DNA of 64,000 nucleotides, from positions 62,001 to 126,000 of the forward strand of contig NZ_FNZN01000003.1 of the NCBI RefSeq assembly GCF_900109345.1, in the 5' to 3' direction. The stretch is from Maribacter orientalis. GTDB taxonomy: Bacteria > Bacteroidota > Bacteroidia > Flavobacteriales > Flavobacteriaceae. Shown here piece after piece: positions 34,577 through 44,537 of the stretch. The notes under the pieces are model-generated. The model made no database searches. It worked only from the letters and a program-made list of their open reading frames with translations, and was not told where the DNA came from. The first letter of the stretch is position 1, and every line of letters begins with the position of its first letter. Position numbers and translations under genes: made by a program.

Positions 34577-36358
34577 ATGAAATCGAGAATATTTTTTTCC
34601 ATTTGTTTTTTTATTGTAGTACTGTCTACGGCTAAAGCACAAGGCTTTAAAGTACATTCTCATAACGATTATAAACAGAATATTCCTTTTTGGAAAGCTA
34701 TCGGTGCAGAGGTTCATTCTATTGAGGTAGATGTTTTTTTACAGAATGGTAAGCTTCTTGTCGCGCATGAATTGAGTGAAGTAGAAGATAGTAAAACCTT
34801 ACAACGAATGTATTTAGAACCTTTGAAAGAGGTTTTAGAATTAGGATTGCTTTCAAATAAACCACTTCAGTTATTGATAGATGTTAAATCAGATGCGTAT
34901 AAAACATTAGATGTAATTATTGATGGTTTAAAAGCGTATCCCATGATTACTGCTAATACCGATATTGCAATTGTAATTTCTGGTAACAGGCCAAAATTAG
35001 CTGAGTATATAAAGTATCCAGGTTTTATTTCTTTTGATTATCAAAGTTTAGAACCTATTACAGATACTGCTACCTTAACTAAGATAGCTATGGTTAGCCT
35101 AAGTTTTAGAAATTTCTCAGATTGGAACGGAAAAGGAAGGTTAACTGCTACAGATTATAACGCTGTCGTTCATACAATTGCAAAAGCACATGAGTTGAAT
35201 AAACCATTCCGGTTTTGGGCAACTCCAGATTCTAAATCTGCTTGGAAAGTTTTTGCCGATATGGGCGTAGACTTTATTAATACCGATATGCCTAGCGAAT
35301 GTGTTTTGTATGTCAACTCCTTAAAAGAAAGGGTAGTGCAGAATACCGTTTTTTCTGAGGTGTATCATCCAACTTTTGCATCGGATCAGGCAAAGCGAAA
35401 CCCTAAGAATATTATCTTAATGATCGGTGATGGCAACGGACTTACTCAGATTTCATCTGCCGCGTTGGCGAATAATGGAGCGCTATCCTTGACCCAACTA
35501 AAAAGCATCGGTTTTATTAAAACCCAATCTGCCGATGATTTTACTACCGATTCTGCGGGAGCAGGAAGTGCAATCGCTACTGGTGAAAAAACCAACAATA
35601 GAGCAATTGGTACGAATGCCAATGGCAAGGCGGTTTCGAATATCACAGAAATGTTAACTAAAAAAGGGTTTAATACTGGGGTCATCACTACAGATGAAAT
35701 TACAGGAGCTACACCTTCCTCATTTTTTGCGCATAGAACAGACCGTGGAATGGTAGAAGAAATTGCATCTGACTTAAATACTTCACAATTAAAATTATTC
35801 ATATCCCAACCGACATCTGCAGTTAATGGAATTAATGAGGCAGGGTTTCATATGAAAAGTGATTTAAAAACCATTGGCATAAGTAAGGAAGAAAAAGTAG
35901 GAGCATGGTTCAATACGACCAAAGAAGAACCTTTGGAATTCTATGTTGAAAAATTAGCGCTAGCCACTAAAAACGGATTGTCATTCCTTAAGAATAAGAA
36001 GAAGCCTTTTTTCTTAATGACCGAAGGTGCAAAAATTGATAGCTACGGCCATACAAATGATATTACAGGTGTCATTACCGAAAGTATCTCTTTTGACAAG
36101 GCAATTACCGAAGCCTTGAAATTTGCCGATGCCGATAAAAATACCTTGGTCATTATCACTGCCGACCATGAGACTGGTGGCTTAACAATTCCTCAAGGTA
36201 CTATGGCTAAACATGAAATTGAAGCCGATTTTACAACGCATGATCATACAGGTACAATGGTCCCTATTTTTGCTTACGGACCTATGTCTCAAGAATTTCA
36301 AGGCGTCTATGAAAACAATGAAGTCTTTCATAAAATAAGTAAAGTATTGGGGCTTTAA
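34577..36358 (+). CDS. Secreted fusion of a GDPD/PI-PLC-like domain and an alkaline phosphatase
   Basis: 593 aa. Signal peptide MKSRIFFSICFFIVVLSTAKA. Residues ~24-250 form a TIM-barrel phosphodiesterase-like domain (KVHSHNDYKQNIPFW, EVDVFLQNGKLLVAHE, DVKSD; ends FINTDMPSEC). Residues ~275-593 are an alkaline phosphatase: LMIGDGNGLTQ (metal Asp), DSAGAGSAIATG with Ser near 326 as nucleophile, and TADHETGG plus THDHTGTMVPIFA as metal-ligand histidines. The two activities could release phosphate stepwise from phosphodiesters such as glycerophosphodiesters. Periplasmic or exported. Confidence 0.9.
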   Translation: MKSRIFFSICFFIVVLSTAKAQGFKVHSHNDYKQNIPFWKAIGAEVHSIEVDVFLQNGKLLVAHELSEVEDSKTLQRMYLEPLKEVLELGLLSNKPLQLLIDVKSDAYKTLDVIIDGLKAYPMITANTDIAIVISGNRPKLAEYIKYPGFISFDYQSLEPITDTATLTKIAMVSLSFRNFSDWNGKGRLTATDYNAVVHTIAKAHELNKPFRFWATPDSKSAWKVFADMGVDFINTDMPSECVLYVNSLKERVVQNTVFSEVYHPTFASDQAKRNPKNIILMIGDGNGLTQISSAALANNGALSLTQLKSIGFIKTQSADDFTTDSAGAGSAIATGEKTNNRAIGTNANGKAVSNITEMLTKKGFNTGVITTDEITGATPSSFFAHRTDRGMVEEIASDLNTSQLKLFISQPTSAVNGINEAGFHMKSDLKTIGISKEEKVGAWFNTTKEEPLEFYVEKLALATKNGLSFLKNKKKPFFLMTEGAKIDSYGHTNDITGVITESISFDKAITEALKFADADKNTLVIITADHETGGLTIPQGTMAKHEIEADFTTHDHTGTMVPIFAYGPMSQEFQGVYENNEVFHKISKVLGL

Positions 36359-36458
36359 TAAAACTCATTTTTACTTTTTATATTTCTGCCATATCCTGGT
36401 CAGTTTCTTCTATGACTACTATAAATGGTGAACCTTTACAACGATTTACAAGCATTTT

Positions 36459-36707
36459 TTAAAAGTTAATGAACAGTGAAGTGGTAGTGAATTTTAAGGT
36501 CGATTTAAAATAACAGTGGTAATTTCTTGAGACAAAATTCCCATAAACCCTTGGGCTTAACTTTCCCCCATAGATATCACCAAAATTAATAGTATCGTAT
36601 CTTTCTATTGATGTAAAGGGTTGGTGCGATTTAATTTTATGAACCCAATTCTTGGGTAGAATATTGCGATACCACTTAAAATGAGCTTGTTGTTCGGTAA
36701 ATAGTAC
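36459..36707 (-). pseudogene. Unidentified decayed coding fragment
   Basis: An 82-codon open stretch without ATG. It reads TEQQAHFKWYRNILPKNWVH, then PFTSIERYDTINFGDIYGG and LSPRVYGNFVSRNYHCYF. The Trp/Pro/Gly/Tyr content is protein-like and unusual for AT-rich spacer. Parent family not recognised. Confidence 0.35.
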
Positions 36708-37068
36708 TCAATTTTTTTGCTATACAGAGGTAGTTGTGGAACTATGTTATATGGTGATTAAGATTTTTCGTTCTTGACAAAAGTGGAGTGCTGTAAGAAA
36801 AAAACAGGAGTTGTTAAAATGTGTTAATGACCTTTGTGTGGTCGAAGATTTTAAATAATCGGACTTAAGTGGGTGTTTGAATGGTATAGAAATAAATAGT
36901 AAAAGTGTTGTTGTTAGTGATAATTCAATAATTTTTATCATTTACGAACAATATGTGTTAAAATGTTAGAATACTTTAAGAAAAACGTTATAATAAATAG
37001 AATTTCACTAAATCGATAAAATGCACATCTTAAGGTAATGTAAAATTTTTCTACCTTTCTATTAAGAG

Positions 37069-37076
37069 TATCTTTG
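37069..37076 (+). promoter_or_regulatory. Candidate promoter -7 box of the polysaccharide cluster
   Basis: TATCTTTG fits TAnnTTTG. It would give a leader of about 230 nt before the second WecA-like gene. The leader contains the perfect hairpin AGTAGT-ATC-ACTACT and a CCCTT-TTAGT-TAAGGG stem shortly before coding. Long leaders on capsule operons are often sites of antitermination control; no such protein is encoded nearby. Confidence 0.35.
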
Positions 37077-37308
37077 ATTAAGAATATAAAACACTAATAC
37101 CCCATAATATGAAAATGATTAGCTTCCATGTAGGAAAAATACAATAGTTTTAAATTTCCTATAAAGTAGTATCACTACTAGAACATACTTCCCCCGGTGT
37201 ATACATAGATTTTAGAAAACCCTATAACAGGTAATTTTTCCCTTTTAGTTAAGGGTGTTGCAATGCGGTTTTTTAAGGACTAGTTCAAAAGATTTTAACT
37301 ATAGCACC

Positions 37309-38565
37309 ATGAATTTCCTCACCACTATTTTTTCTAATGAGTACCTGCTAGCAATTTTTGCTGTGGTAGGCACCTATGTGTTTTCCATACGTTTATTTCC
37401 TGTGTTAATTTACTTGTCACATAAGAAAAACTTGATGGACGAACCTGTTGAGCGCAGTTCACATACCCAAAAAACACCCACTTTAGGCGGTGTAGGTATA
37501 TTCATTTCGTTTTCATTGGTGTTAATTTTATTTGGCATATTCTCCGATTTTATAAGAGAAGATTTAATAAGGTTGCTGACCGTTATTGGCGCTTCAATTT
37601 TGCTGCTGTTCTTAGGCTTAAAAGATGATTTATTGGTAATATCACCAAGAAAAAAATTTATTGGGCAATTAGTGGCCTCTTTATTGGTGATATTGGCGAC
37701 AGATGTTCGTATCATTTCTATGGAAGGTATTCTAGGGGTATATACCTTACCTTATATACTATCTGTAATCTTCACATTATTTGTATTTGTCCTGATTATA
37801 AATGCCTATAATTTAATTGATGGTATAGATGGTCTTGCGGGTGGTATTGCCGTTATGGTCTGCGGTTTTTTTGGCGTGTATTTTATGTTGAATAATTACG
37901 TGTTCATGAGTTTGGTGTCTTTTGCCCTTATTGGTGCCCAATGTGGCTTTTTAGAACATAACCTTTCAAAAAAGCAAAAGTTATTTATGGGCGATTCGGG
38001 ATCTTTGTTTACAGGTTTTTTGTTGGCCTATTTAGTTGTTGTTTTTTTAAATTTCAATTTAACTACAGGTACCGAGTTTCGATTGGACAATGCTCCAATT
38101 TTGGCCTTGGCAATTGTGTCATATCCATTATTCGATACACTTAGGGTTTTCTCGGTTCGTATGTATCAGGGAAAAAGTCCGTTCGATGCCGATCGTAATC
38201 ATATACACCACCGTTGGTTGTCAAAAGGTCTTCCACATAGGGCGGCAAGTTTTGTTATTGTACTAACTAGCATATTGGTCATCGTATTTGCTGTTATGCT
38301 GAAAAGCTTCAATATGAATGTACAATTGGTAGTTTGTGTCGCGCTGGGTGTGGGGTGTTACCTTAGCCCATTTATAATTTCGTATCAAAGGTTTACTAAA
38401 AATTCAATGAGTCAAAAAAAGGGTCAAAGAATTCTGGCTGTTTCATCTAATGAAGAGCATACTGATCAAGAAGATAACTGGTCAGATGCTACATTTGACG
38501 AAGAAAAAAAGCTTTATGAAGAAATAAAGCAGCGTAAAATGAAAGAAGGTAAAACAGCTAGGTAA
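37309..38565 (+). CDS. WecA/MraY-family undecaprenyl-phosphate sugar-1-phosphate transferase (copy 2)
   Basis: 418 aa from the ATG at 37309 (MNFLTTIFSNEYLL); the frame extends upstream through residues that do not fit the family. Motifs mirror copy 1: TPTLGGVGIF, FLGLKDDLL, NAYNLIDGIDGLAGG, FMGDSGS, HIHHRWLSKG, with about ten membrane helices and a short charged tail. As first gene of the cluster it should load the first sugar phosphate on the lipid carrier. The two copies are clearly paralogous and may use different sugars or serve different glycans. Confidence 0.92.
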   Translation: MNFLTTIFSNEYLLAIFAVVGTYVFSIRLFPVLIYLSHKKNLMDEPVERSSHTQKTPTLGGVGIFISFSLVLILFGIFSDFIREDLIRLLTVIGASILLLFLGLKDDLLVISPRKKFIGQLVASLLVILATDVRIISMEGILGVYTLPYILSVIFTLFVFVLIINAYNLIDGIDGLAGGIAVMVCGFFGVYFMLNNYVFMSLVSFALIGAQCGFLEHNLSKKQKLFMGDSGSLFTGFLLAYLVVVFLNFNLTTGTEFRLDNAPILALAIVSYPLFDTLRVFSVRMYQGKSPFDADRNHIHHRWLSKGLPHRAASFVIVLTSILVIVFAVMLKSFNMNVQLVVCVALGVGCYLSPFIISYQRFTKNSMSQKKGQRILAVSSNEEHTDQEDNWSDATFDEEKKLYEEIKQRKMKEGKTAR

Positions 38566-38616
38566 GGCTAATAGTTATAATCCCTAGTATTTTTAGAATT
38601 AAAAATTTTGATAACT

Positions 38617-38655
38617 TATCATGCCGCAGATAGTATCTCTGTAGCATGATTAAAA
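38617..38655 (+). terminator. Possible weak terminator or attenuator hairpin before gmd
   Basis: ATCATGC at 38617-38623 pairs with GCATGAT at 38643-38649, with an inner CAGA / TCTG stem. The following bases are A/T-rich, with a T run only after a gap. It lies in the 240-bp space between the WecA-like gene and gmd and may modulate read-through. Confidence 0.35.
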
Positions 38656-38807
38656 TTATATTTTTTGAAATTAACGCTTATAGTATGCTTAGTACAGATG
38701 GTTGTTTTTTACAGCTGTAAAATGATAGTGCCTATTTATAATAACGAAACCTATTATGCACTGCAAATACATGAAAGTTTTAATTTAACCCAAATAAATA
38801 AAAACCT

Positions 38808-39926
38808 ATGAGTAATAAAATAGCTTTTATTACAGGAGTTACAGGACAAGATGGAGCTTACTTAAGCGAATTCTTATTAAAAAAAGGATATACCGTTCAC
38901 GGCTTAAAACGCCGGTCGTCAATGTTTAATACTGATAGAATAGATCATTTATATCAAGATCCACATATCGAGAACCGTAATTTTATATTGCATTATGGCG
39001 ATATGACCGATAGTACCAATTTGATACGTTTAATAAAAGAGATACAGCCAGACGAAATATACAATTTGGCGGCTATGAGTCATGTACATGTGTCTTTTGA
39101 AATGCCAGAATATACTGCTAATGCAGATGGAATTGGCACACTGCGAATTTTAGATGCCGTACGCTTATTAGGATTAGAAAAGAAAGTAAGAATCTATCAA
39201 GCTTCTACCTCAGAACTATATGGTAAGGTACAAGAAGTACCACAGTCAGAGACTACGCCATTTTATCCAAGAAGCCCATATGCGGTCGCAAAAATGTACG
39301 CTTTTTGGATTACGGTGAATTATAGGGAGGCTTATGGTATGTATGCTTGTAATGGTATTCTTTTTAATCATGAATCGCCTCTTAGGGGAGAAACCTTTGT
39401 CTCTCGTAAGATTACACGAGCAGTATCTAAAATTGCATTGGGGTTACAGGATAAATTTTATTTAGGAAATTTAGATGCGCAACGCGATTGGGGCCATGCC
39501 AAAGATTATGTAGAAATGATGTGGATGATCCTACAGGCAGAAGAAGCTGAAGATTGGGTGATTGCAACGGGTAAGACGACTAAAGTACGAGACTTTGTAC
39601 GTATGGCCTTTGCAGAAATTGGTGTGGAGCTTGAATTTAGAGGGGAAGGCGAACAGGAAAAAGCATTTGTTAAAGCGTGTACCATGCCTCAATATCAATT
39701 GGAGATTGGTAAAGAAGTATTAAGTATAGATCCGAAATATTTTAGACCTACTGAAGTAGAATTATTAATTGGAGATCCATCAAAAGCCAAAACCAAGTTG
39801 GGCTGGAAAGCGACGTACGATGTTGCGGCATTGGTCAAAGAAATGATGGAGAGTGATTTACAATTAATGGAAAAAGACCGTCACTTAAATAATGGCGGTT
39901 TTGATACTTTGAACTATTATGAATAA
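38808..39926 (+). CDS. gmd: GDP-mannose 4,6-dehydratase
   Basis: 372 aa. First step from GDP-mannose to GDP-L-fucose: NADP-dependent formation of GDP-4-keto-6-deoxymannose. Seen are the Rossmann motif [11 protein letters not shown] near residues 9-19, [13 protein letters not shown], the SDR catalytic YAVAK near 159-163 with the preceding [23 protein letters not shown], and [13 protein letters not shown]. Its stop overlaps the start of fcl by 8 bp, which tightly couples the two enzymes of the pathway. Confidence 0.98.
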   Translation: MSNKIAFITGVTGQDGAYLSEFLLKKGYTVHGLKRRSSMFNTDRIDHLYQDPHIENRNFILHYGDMTDSTNLIRLIKEIQPDEIYNLAAMSHVHVSFEMPEYTANADGIGTLRILDAVRLLGLEKKVRIYQASTSELYGKVQEVPQSETTPFYPRSPYAVAKMYAFWITVNYREAYGMYACNGILFNHESPLRGETFVSRKITRAVSKIALGLQDKFYLGNLDAQRDWGHAKDYVEMMWMILQAEEAEDWVIATGKTTKVRDFVRMAFAEIGVELEFRGEGEQEKAFVKACTMPQYQLEIGKEVLSIDPKYFRPTEVELLIGDPSKAKTKLGWKATYDVAALVKEMMESDLQLMEKDRHLNNGGFDTLNYYE

Positions 39927-40842
39927 AGCATCGAAAATATATATTGCCGGGCATCGTGGCATGGTAGGCTCTGCCGTTTGGCGCGCGTTAGAGCAATTGG
40001 GCTATACGAATCTTATAGGGCGAACCAGTACCGAGCTCGATTTGCGAAATCAGGAAGCAGTTGCCCAATTCTTTAAAAAAGAACAACCAGAAATAGTGGT
40101 AGATGCAGCGGCGCGTGTTGGGGGTATATTGGCCAATCAAAAGGATCAATATGGTTTTTTGATGGAAAATATGCGTATTCAGAATAACTTGATCCAAGAA
40201 TCGGTAACGCAAGGCGTCGATAAATTTATTTTTTTGGGTAGTTCTTGTATATACCCAAAAATGGCACCACAACCGTTAAAAGAAGAATACCTATTAACGG
40301 GGCCATTAGAGCCAACAAACGAAGGCTATGCCATTGCAAAAATTTCAGGGGTGAAGTTATGCCAAGCCTTACGTGAACAAAAGGGTAAATACTTTGTAAG
40401 CTTAATGCCGACCAATTTATATGGCCCAAACGATAATTTCGATTTAGAAAGTTCGCATGTTATGCCTGCCATGATGCGTAAATTTCATGAAGCAAAAATA
40501 AATGGTAATACTCCGGTAAAATTATGGGGTAGTGGTACTCCGTTACGTGAGTTTTTACATGTAGACGATATGGCGAAAGCGGTTGTTTTTGCTTTAGAAA
40601 ATGAATTGCCTGGGCATTTGTATAATGTTGGTACAGGGGTAGATTTATCGATTAAAGAATTAGCCCTGCTAATACAGAAAATTGTAGGCCATGAAGGCGA
40701 ACTCCTTTGGGATGCTGATAAACCTGATGGTACCCCGCGTAAGTTGATGGATGTTAGTCAACTGAAATCTTTGGGTTGGGAGGCTACTATACCTTTGGAA
40801 GAAGGTATTCGAAAGACGTATGATTGGTTTAGAAAAAATTAA
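39919..40842 (+). CDS. fcl: GDP-L-fucose synthase (GDP-4-keto-6-deoxymannose epimerase/reductase)
   Basis: 307 aa. Completes GDP-L-fucose synthesis by 3,5-epimerisation and NADPH reduction. Motifs: GHRGMVGSA near residues 11-19, [15 protein letters not shown], the catalytic YAIAK near 138-142, [12 protein letters not shown], and [10 protein letters not shown]. Overlaps gmd. The pair shows that the polysaccharide made here contains L-fucose or a fucose-derived sugar. Confidence 0.98.
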   Translation: MNKASKIYIAGHRGMVGSAVWRALEQLGYTNLIGRTSTELDLRNQEAVAQFFKKEQPEIVVDAAARVGGILANQKDQYGFLMENMRIQNNLIQESVTQGVDKFIFLGSSCIYPKMAPQPLKEEYLLTGPLEPTNEGYAIAKISGVKLCQALREQKGKYFVSLMPTNLYGPNDNFDLESSHVMPAMMRKFHEAKINGNTPVKLWGSGTPLREFLHVDDMAKAVVFALENELPGHLYNVGTGVDLSIKELALLIQKIVGHEGELLWDADKPDGTPRKLMDVSQLKSLGWEATIPLEEGIRKTYDWFRKN

Positions 40843-40896
40843 ATTAGAATAAAGAATTAAGATTTTAAACTACATATAATACTAAGACGATAACTT

Positions 40897-42132
40897 TTGC
40901 TACTATTAACTATCACTACTTTTTTTAAAAATAAGAACCGTAATTACGTAATTCTTACACAGGTTATTAATGCAGTTATTGCTTTAATAACGGGTAAATT
41001 GATAGCAGTTTATATTAGCCCGGCAGATTTTGGCACGTACAATATTCAATTTGCTACCTATACCCTATTTTTAACTCTTTTGATTACTCCATTTATACAC
41101 TTTATAAAAACATCAAATAGGACATTACTTCCAAAAATTGGCAGTAAACTTTTTTTTTACACCATTAGTGTTTTATCAATTCTAGCTTTTTTAGTATTTA
41201 TAGCTTTTCTTTATTTTTACTACGGAATTTTTGATCCGTTACTTTTTTTAATTTTTCTTTGCTTTATTCCTTTTACAATAGCAAACAGTGTTCTTGCCGA
41301 TTTTTTAAATATTCAAGATAAAATAATTGACTTCTCAAGATTAAGTATACTTAAAGCTGGTAGTGGTCTTGTTTTTATTGCACTATTTTTTTTCTTAGGC
41401 CTCACTTTTATTGATGATGTGCAGGTTTTGTGGCTTATGCAGTTGACTGGGGCATTCCTGGGAATAATCTTTTTTGCTTCTAAATACAAAGTATATAAGA
41501 CTAAGTTTAGTATAGCCTATAGAACCTTTTTAAAAAAATATATTCGTTTTGCGGCGCCTTTAATGTTTTTGGCAATATGGTCCTGGATTAATAATTATTT
41601 TGATAGATATGCCATTGAATATTTTTTATCCTTGGATGAGGTTGGTATCTATAATGCAAGCTATGGTGTTGGTTCAAAATTCTTTTTATTGTTGAGCCCC
41701 ATGTTTATGGTGTTATTGACTCCAACCGTATTTAGCCCAATAAAAAGAGCTGAGAAAAAAAGTGCCATTCAAAGTTACGGATTGTACTATTTGATTGTGG
41801 CAATCCCTGTTTTATTGATAGTTTATTTTTTAAAAGATTTTCTAGGTTACCTTTTATTGTCTGAAAGTTATAAAGAAGGTTTTTATTTGATATTTTGGAT
41901 TGCAGTGGCATTTTTTATGTTAACATTCGCACAGTTGTATGAATTATACTTCTATTCAGAACTAAAAACAAAAGTCATTTTGTACGGAAATGTATTGTCG
42001 GCGGTGCTTAATATAATTTTAAATATTGTTTTGATACCGAAATATGGTATTCTTGGTGCGGCCATAGCTACATGTATCGGCTTTATGGCTCATTTCGGAG
42101 TTGTTTATTATAATTTTAGAAAAAAACACTAA
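40897..42132 (+). CDS. Wzx-like polysaccharide flippase
   Basis: 411 aa with a TTG start. About 12 hydrophobic helices spread over the whole length; the N-terminal NAVIALITGKLIAVYISPADFGTY is the typical first-helix region of the polysaccharide transporter/MATE-like superfamily. It should flip the lipid-linked repeat unit across the inner membrane. Located directly after fcl and before the polymerase, as in Wzx/Wzy clusters. The sequence is AT-richer than the neighbouring gmd and fcl, as is common for repeat-specific genes. Confidence 0.85.
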   Translation: MLLLTITTFFKNKNRNYVILTQVINAVIALITGKLIAVYISPADFGTYNIQFATYTLFLTLLITPFIHFIKTSNRTLLPKIGSKLFFYTISVLSILAFLVFIAFLYFYYGIFDPLLFLIFLCFIPFTIANSVLADFLNIQDKIIDFSRLSILKAGSGLVFIALFFFLGLTFIDDVQVLWLMQLTGAFLGIIFFASKYKVYKTKFSIAYRTFLKKYIRFAAPLMFLAIWSWINNYFDRYAIEYFLSLDEVGIYNASYGVGSKFFLLLSPMFMVLLTPTVFSPIKRAEKKSAIQSYGLYYLIVAIPVLLIVYFLKDFLGYLLLSESYKEGFYLIFWIAVAFFMLTFAQLYELYFYSELKTKVILYGNVLSAVLNIILNIVLIPKYGILGAAIATCIGFMAHFGVVYYNFRKKH

Positions 42133-42292
42133 ATCTATATGTTTCAAGTTTGTTAGAATTTTTTTGAACAGGAATGAAATTCTTTATATAATATGCAAGT
42201 AATGAATAAAATATAAAAATGGATTTAAAATTAAAATATCACGCAAAAATCATTTTTAAAAGTGCAAATTGGATTAAAGTCTAAAATATGAT

Positions 42293-43546
42293 ATGATTAA
42301 AAGAATCTTAAATTATACTGACTATTTAATTTTGTTCTCAACCTTTTTGCCCTATGTGATAAATAGTATTGGCCTAAGATTTGAACATTTAGTTATTTAT
42401 TTCATTTTTATTTTTTTATTATTAAAAGGTGATATTTTTCATTTTAGGAAGTTTTCTTATACCTCAGTTATTATTCTGTTTTTTTTTATAATAATGATTG
42501 TCACATTCAGCAGTTTAGTTAATGGTGTATCCTTAGATTTGGAATTTTTGGCAACATTTGAAAATTATTTGCAGACCCTTATTTTATTTCTCCTTTTTAA
42601 TTGTCTTTTGCTAAGAAAAAATTTCTTCACAATCAAGAGGATGTTAAATCTAAATACCCTCTTTCATGTTTTATTGGCTTTCAATACATGTTTAATAATC
42701 TTAGAAATTTTAACCCCTTATGCTGAATATTTTTTACCTTATTTTGTAAGGTCGCCAGAAGAGGGATTAAGAATTGGTACAAGTTCTATGGGTAGATTTA
42801 TGGGTATTTTTGATCAAACTTTTATAAGTGGGTTTGCTTATTCACTTGGTTTGATGACATGGGTATATAATTTTGAAAAAAAAAGAGTGAAGAATCTGTT
42901 ATTTGAAGGTATGCTCTTATTATTATTATTGATAGGAGGATTTGCTTCAGTTTCCAAAGTTTTTTTTATTGTTGGTATTCTTCTTTCTTTAGGGTTGTTT
43001 TTATTTATTGCAAAAACAGGTACGAAGATTATGGCTTTAGTTTTTGGTTCCATATTTGTGCTTTTTATTGCTCCTATTTTTATCAATAATTGGATAGGCA
43101 TAGATTATCTTCAAGAATTATTTTATGGAATTGTAGGAGAAACCAGTTTAGATAAAATAACTTCAGGTCGCCTAGGCAACGATACAGGTATTTATAGTAC
43201 AGTATTACCACAAGATTTTCCGATGTTGATAGGTGCAGGTTTTACATTATATAATTTGCCTTTTTTTGATAGTGAATTTGTTCAATTTTTTGTTCAAGGT
43301 GGGTTAATCGCGATTGTTTTATATTTTCTAATTCTACTAAAGAATATTTCTATATGGTTTTCCTTAAAAAGAAAATTTTATAAGGAGAAAGGGCTATTGT
43401 TTGCAGTATTGGTTTTGGGTTTTATAACGGCTTTTGGAGGTCCTGTTTTTTTAATGAATAGAGTTCGAGTATTTTATTTTTTACTTCTGTTTTTTTTATA
43501 TAAAATCAGTGTTAGTGTAAAAAATGAGAAAATAAAAGTTATTTAA
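42293..43546 (+). CDS. Wzy-like O-antigen/exopolysaccharide polymerase
   Basis: 417 aa, 10-12 hydrophobic segments with a larger periplasmic loop near residues 250-330 (GRLGNDTGIYSTVLPQDFP, then GAGFTLYNLPFFDSEF), the O-antigen ligase/polymerase layout. Position right after the flippase supports polymerase over ligase. Families diverge strongly, so assignment rests on topology and context. A single base separates it from the next glycosyltransferase gene. Confidence 0.8.
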   Translation: MIKRILNYTDYLILFSTFLPYVINSIGLRFEHLVIYFIFIFLLLKGDIFHFRKFSYTSVIILFFFIIMIVTFSSLVNGVSLDLEFLATFENYLQTLILFLLFNCLLLRKNFFTIKRMLNLNTLFHVLLAFNTCLIILEILTPYAEYFLPYFVRSPEEGLRIGTSSMGRFMGIFDQTFISGFAYSLGLMTWVYNFEKKRVKNLLFEGMLLLLLLIGGFASVSKVFFIVGILLSLGLFLFIAKTGTKIMALVFGSIFVLFIAPIFINNWIGIDYLQELFYGIVGETSLDKITSGRLGNDTGIYSTVLPQDFPMLIGAGFTLYNLPFFDSEFVQFFVQGGLIAIVLYFLILLKNISIWFSLKRKFYKEKGLLFAVLVLGFITAFGGPVFLMNRVRVFYFLLLFFLYKISVSVKNEKIKVI

Positions 43547-43547
43547 T

Positions 43548-44537
43548 ATGAAATCTATAGCATTGCTTTATAGAAAAAAAGTGGATGGTAGAAATAGTAT
43601 TGAAGGGGTGTTTAGTCCTTTAGATTCATTACTCAACATACATCGAATTGAATTACCATGTGATTTAAATACTATTAAAAGTGCTTTTAAATTGCTATGG
43701 TTTGCCTTACATATAAAAGAAAAGAATATTCATGTAACAGGAGATATTCACTATATGGCCATATTTCTTTTTTGGAAAAAAATCATTGTTACGGTTCATG
43801 ATTGTAATCATTATGAAGATTTAACTGGCATTCGAAAGAAAATAATGGGCTTTGTTTGGTATTCGCTACCCTTACGAATTGCGAATAAGATTACGGTCAT
43901 ATCGCCCTATGCTATGGAACAATTATGCAGGTATTTTAATTTTAATCATTCTAAAATTATAATTATTCCAAATAGTTTTCATCCAATCAAGAAAGTTGAT
44001 TATAAAAAAAAAGAAGATAAATTCACCATTTTGTCTGTTGGGTCTCTAAGGATAAAGAACCGTAAACGATTAATTGAGGCTGTAAAGGGTTTGCCCGATG
44101 TAGAATTAAGTATAATAGGAAAATTATCAGACGAATTGACTAGCCTGTTGAAGACATACAACATATCATATAAGAACTATTATTTCATTAGCCGCCAAGA
44201 ATTGGAAAGCTATTACAATAAGGCAGATGTGCTTTTTTTCGCTTCTCTTAAAGAAGGTTTTGGTTTACCTATTTTAGAGGCGCAATCATGTGGTCTTCCT
44301 GTTATTACGTCAAACACTACATCTATGCCTTATGTGGCTGCTTCTGGAGCATGTATCGTTGACCCTTATGACGTTGTCGCCATTAGGAAGGCTATTCTGA
44401 AAATAAAGGATAATCTAGAGTATCGTCAGGATATTGTCACAAATGGTTTTGAGAATATTAAAAGATTTAAAGAAGCTAATTTTACATTGGCTTTCAAAGA
44501 CCTTTATAAAATGGTTTTTAACGTCAATGATTTATGA
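43548..44537 (+). CDS. GT4-family glycosyltransferase
   Basis: 329 aa. GT-B fold: N-terminal domain with NIHVTGDIHYMAIF and VTVHDCNHYEDL, C-terminal nucleotide-sugar domain with ILSVGSLRIKNRKRL and the GT4 signature EGFGLPILEAQSCGLPVI near residues 236-253. Cytosolic face of the inner membrane, adding one sugar of the repeat. Donor unknown. Overlaps the next gene by 4 bp. Confidence 0.9.
   Translation: MKSIALLYRKKVDGRNSIEGVFSPLDSLLNIHRIELPCDLNTIKSAFKLLWFALHIKEKNIHVTGDIHYMAIFLFWKKIIVTVHDCNHYEDLTGIRKKIMGFVWYSLPLRIANKITVISPYAMEQLCRYFNFNHSKIIIIPNSFHPIKKVDYKKKEDKFTILSVGSLRIKNRKRLIEAVKGLPDVELSIIGKLSDELTSLLKTYNISYKNYYFISRQELESYYNKADVLFFASLKEGFGLPILEAQSCGLPVITSNTTSMPYVAASGACIVDPYDVVAIRKAILKIKDNLEYRQDIVTNGFENIKRFKEANFTLAFKDLYKMVFNVNDL

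Larger units (their letters stand above)
36359..37308. other. ~950-bp intergenic region with decayed coding and a long leader
   Basis: It contains a minus-strand coding remnant (36459-36707), a candidate promoter box at 37069-37076 and a ~230-bp leader with two small hairpins before the polysaccharide cluster. No intact gene is supported; the short open frames here are AT-rich chance frames. Confidence 0.5.

Noticed and set aside
36747-36941. 64-codon minus-strand frame in the spacer before the polysaccharide cluster
   Set aside because: AT-rich, no ribosome site, no signal or motif; looks like chance.
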